A stretch of DNA of 23,554 bases from an uncultured Bacteroidales bacterium (GTDB taxonomy: Bacteria > Bacteroidota > Bacteroidia > Bacteroidales > UBA932). The notes beneath the pieces were generated by a model that saw only the letters and a program-made list of their open reading frames with translations, did no database searches and was not told where the DNA came from. The stretch spans positions 1 to 23,554 of the forward strand of contig CAMJJZ010000013.1 in NCBI GenBank assembly GCA_946406275.1, read 5' to 3'. Below, in pieces: positions 21,602-23,554 of the stretch. Both the position numbers and the translations under genes were made by a program. Position 1 is the first letter of the stretch, and every line of letters starts with the position of its first letter.

Positions 21602-22471
21602 ATGAAAAAATATCTCCTGTTTACCCTTTCCCTGGCCATTAGCGCCTGCGGAGCCTTCACCAGTCCCTTTCCCGAGGGGGCCGGCCTGTTTGATCTTGTC
21701 ACCGGCGAAGAACTCTCTCCTGCCAAGGCTGCCAAGGCCACGGCGGTGTACGGCACGGTCCAGGATCGTCTTTGGGATAGCGACCAGTCCTACAGTTTCG
21801 TGCGCATAAAGGCCGATGCCTTCCAGCTGGACGTGGTGTGTGCGGAGGGAGATGAGGCCGACAGCCTTAGCGCTCTTTGCCTCAAGCACGGCTCGGTGGC
21901 GGGCATCAACGGTAGCTATTTCAACATGAAGGATCTCACCCATGTCACCTACGTGAAGGACGACGGCTTTGTGGTAGGGCAGACCACCCGGGATGAGGTT
22001 TTCCGCACCAACGGTTCAGTGCTCATAGGTCAGGAAGGCTTTGTGATTGATGCTGCCGAGGCCGATACTACATGGACCGGCGGGGAAACCTGGCGGGAAG
22101 CCATGGCCAGCGGCCCCATACTCATAGACGAGGGAAAAGTGATTGAGTATAAGGAAGGTATTCCCAAGTGGGAGGGTTTTTACGCCATGCGGCATCCCCG
22201 TTCAATGATAGGGACGGACCATCAAGGCTATCTGTGGCTGGTGGTTGTCGATGGCCGCTCCACGGGCTGCGCAGAAGGCATGTCCATCGCCGAACTCACG
22301 CAGTTGGCCTGCTCCCTGGGCCTTACTGACGCCCTTAACCTGGACGGCGGCGGTTCATCTACCCTCTGGGTTCTCCCCGCCGGAGTCATCAGCCACCCCT
22401 CCGACAACGGCTGCTTTGACAACCAAGGTCAGCGTATTATCCCCAACGCCCTGGTGATAAAACAGCAGTGA
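21602..22471 (+). CDS. Phosphodiester glycosidase (NAGPA) family lipoprotein
   Basis: This 289-residue exported protein of the NAGPA/DUF2233 family is named after the mammalian uncovering enzyme that removes GlcNAc from a GlcNAc-phosphodiester. The leader MKKYLLFTLSLAISAC ends in a lipobox (C16). Family motifs in order are GINGSYFNMK (101-110), AMRHPRSMIGTD (195-206), VVDGRSTGCAEGMS (215-228) and LNLDGGGSSTLW (245-256), which probably line the active site. Bacterial members are thought to cleave sugar-phosphodiester linkages in envelope polymers; the substrate here is unknown. It starts 8 bp after hisS, an odd partner that implies shared transcription rather than shared function. A link with the phospho-headgroup operon in the left of the window is tempting but not supported by proximity. 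Confidence 0.88.
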   Translation: MKKYLLFTLSLAISACGAFTSPFPEGAGLFDLVTGEELSPAKAAKATAVYGTVQDRLWDSDQSYSFVRIKADAFQLDVVCAEGDEADSLSALCLKHGSVAGINGSYFNMKDLTHVTYVKDDGFVVGQTTRDEVFRTNGSVLIGQEGFVIDAAEADTTWTGGETWREAMASGPILIDEGKVIEYKEGIPKWEGFYAMRHPRSMIGTDHQGYLWLVVVDGRSTGCAEGMSIAELTQLACSLGLTDALNLDGGGSSTLWVLPAGVISHPSDNGCFDNQGQRIIPNALVIKQQ

Positions 22472-22510
22472 TCCGGAGCTAGCGGTTTATAGATGCTTTA
22501 CACCGATAAA

Positions 22511-22524
22511 TCCATATTTATGGA
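22511..22524. repeat. Short inverted repeat between convergent genes
   Basis: TCCATATTTATGGA is a 6-bp perfect inverted repeat with a 2-nt centre, 40 bp past the glycosidase stop and spanning the stop codon of the convergent thioredoxin gene. It is AT-rich and has no T-tract on either side, so a terminator role is weak. The remainder of the 46-bp gap shows nothing. Confidence 0.25.
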
Positions 22525-23554
22525 AGGAGGTCGGAAAGAATGGACTCAAGGTCCGGGTGGGCTTCGTGGACCAGGATCTCCCCGGTCTGGCAGTCGATCA
22601 GAAAAACCCTCGGGATAAACTCGATGCCATAATCCTTATAAACTTTGCTGCCGCTACTGGCCAACACGTTGATCCAGTTCATCCCATTCTCCTCCACAAA
22701 AGATTTCCACTCCTTGGCCTTGGAATCCTGGGATATGCTGTAAATCTCCAGCCCCTTGTCATGATACTTGGCATAGACCTCCTTCAGCATGGGGATGGAT
22801 TTCACGCAAGGAAGACACCAGGTGGCCCAAAAGTCCAGGACGACATAGCGGTTTGCCGGATTGTCTAAGACAGCGCTCAGGCGGACAGGGACGTCGTCCA
22901 CATTCGGATACTCCATATCGATGTAACGCTGACCAACGAGATTGACCTCCTCTTCGAGGGCCTTATTCCTGCGTTCTGCCGCTTCCGCCCTGCGGATCAG
23001 TTTATTTTTCAAGGTCGAGATATACCGCTTATAGGTCTTGGCATGGTCCGGGGACAAACGGTCAATGGTTTCCGATGCCCGGGCGAGATCGTCCGGGTAA
23101 TCGTCAGCATGTACCAAAGCCAGGAGATTCGTCCGTTCATCACCGATCGCATCTTCCCAAAGAGCCTCCCGGGCTTCAGGATCCGCCGTCAGAATCTTAT
23201 GGAAAGCGTCATTCAGGACCGTTCCTGTCGCCCCCGTGCCCATGTCAAGCTCATCTTCGGCATGGACATCAACGATGATGGTGCCGGCCTCCAGGAAGAA
23301 ATCTTTCAGCTGGCCCCCGTCATACGGATTGGCAAATACATCGTCGGGATTCTTGGCATACAGATATACGTGGGTTGGAGCCGCGATCCTGGGATGAAAT
23401 TCGAAGGTCCCATTCTCGACCGTAGTAGTAGAAATGGTCTTCCATTTGTTCCACTCGTCCTGCAAAACGAGTTCAGCCCCGTCCTTGACACCTTGGACGG
23501 TGCCTTTGACGGTACAGGATTCCATGTGGGGCTGACAGGCGCTGAAGCCGGTCA
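22518..23554 (-). CDS. DUF4369/TlpA-like thioredoxin-fold lipoprotein (5' end beyond window)
   Basis: The frame is open through the right edge. Upstream of the first internal ATG (23525) it reads TGFSACQPH, a lipobox with lipid Cys, so the true start lies outside the window and ATG 23525 is not the start. The N-terminal domain (TVKGTVQGVKDGAELVL and following beta-strands) is DUF4369-like. A helical, charged linker follows (about 160-200 counted from ATG 23525, EAAERRNKALEEEV). The C-terminal thioredoxin fold has VVLDFWATWCLPCVKSIPML, with the redox pair C237 and C240, and the cis-Pro segment GIEFIPRVFLI. The family is a membrane-tethered thiol-disulfide oxidoreductase of the Bacteroidota envelope. 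The partner protein is unknown. Its codon use (more ATC, TTG and GTC, less ATA) seems slightly unlike the neighbours by eye. Confidence 0.9.
   Translation of the reverse strand, partial: TGFSACQPHMESCTVKGTVQGVKDGAELVLQDEWNKWKTISTTTVENGTFEFHPRIAAPTHVYLYAKNPDDVFANPYDGGQLKDFFLEAGTIIVDVHAEDELDMGTGATGTVLNDAFHKILTADPEAREALWEDAIGDERTNLLALVHADDYPDDLARASETIDRLSPDHAKTYKRYISTLKNKLIRRAEAAERRNKALEEEVNLVGQRYIDMEYPNVDDVPVRLSAVLDNPANRYVVLDFWATWCLPCVKSIPMLKEVYAKYHDKGLEIYSISQDSKAKEWKSFVEENGMNWINVLASSGSKVYKDYGIEFIPRVFLIDCQTGEILVHEAHPDLESILSDLLP

Noticed and set aside
23523..23525. ATG at 23525 as start of the TlpA-like protein
   Set aside because: The frame continues upstream to the edge and encodes a lipobox (GFSAC) just before it, so the gene is truncated and its start lies outside.
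1..23554. Mobile elements, CRISPR arrays, prophage or integration sites
   Set aside because: No transposase, integrase, repeat-spacer array or target-site duplication is visible. The single tRNA gene has no partial duplicate nearby.

Overview
The window looks like chromosome of a Bacteroidota member, most likely order Bacteroidales. The evidence is mixed. Several start regions carry the Bacteroidota -7 element TAnnTTTG instead of a sigma70-type -10. There is a complete six-gene Na+-translocating NADH:quinone reductase operon. A DUF4369/TlpA lipoprotein and a pair of fimbrillin-type lipoproteins are present, and GlnA and HisS resemble Bacteroidales versions. By eye the coding DNA is fairly GC-rich and uses ATA (Ile) and AGG (Arg) freely. 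I cannot name a genus.

Layout. Positions 1-4208 (minus strand) hold four tightly overlapping genes reading toward the left edge: an opine/octopine-type dehydrogenase, a LicC-like nucleotidyltransferase, a YtcJ-like amidohydrolase, and a LicC-LicA fusion cut by the window edge. Divergently transcribed are rfbC and rfbD (4284-5683), the last two steps of dTDP-L-rhamnose synthesis. After a hairpin terminator come two overlapping fimbrillin-type lipoprotein genes (5828-7691). They converge on the nqrABCDEF operon (13500 down to 7688, minus strand). Divergent from nqrA is a 16-strand-barrel-type (Omp85/BamA-like) outer membrane protein, followed by a strong terminator and a UvrD/PcrA helicase (15111-17534). 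An alpha/beta-hydrolase lipoprotein and glutamine synthetase lie on the minus strand, next to a tRNA-Gly(CCC) with its own hairpin. On the plus strand hisS is followed 8 bp later by a phosphodiester-glycosidase (NAGPA-type) lipoprotein. The right edge holds a truncated DUF4369/TlpA thioredoxin lipoprotein.

How the genes work together. The left third appears to be a surface-glycan region. It pairs a rhamnose donor pathway with a CDP-activated small-headgroup pathway containing an opine dehydrogenase. My main hypothesis is that this operon makes and activates an N-(carboxyalkyl)amino-alcohol phosphate, an opine-like relative of phosphocholine or phosphoethanolamine, for glycan decoration. The middle is respiratory (Na+ pumping). 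The right is housekeeping (DNA repair, nitrogen assimilation, tRNA and tRNA synthetase) with envelope lipoproteins interspersed.

The most unusual single-gene feature is NqrC, which ends in a Cys/His-rich tail resembling a metal-binding appendage. I saw no transposase, integrase, CRISPR array or origin. No gene-free stretch exceeds 150 bp.
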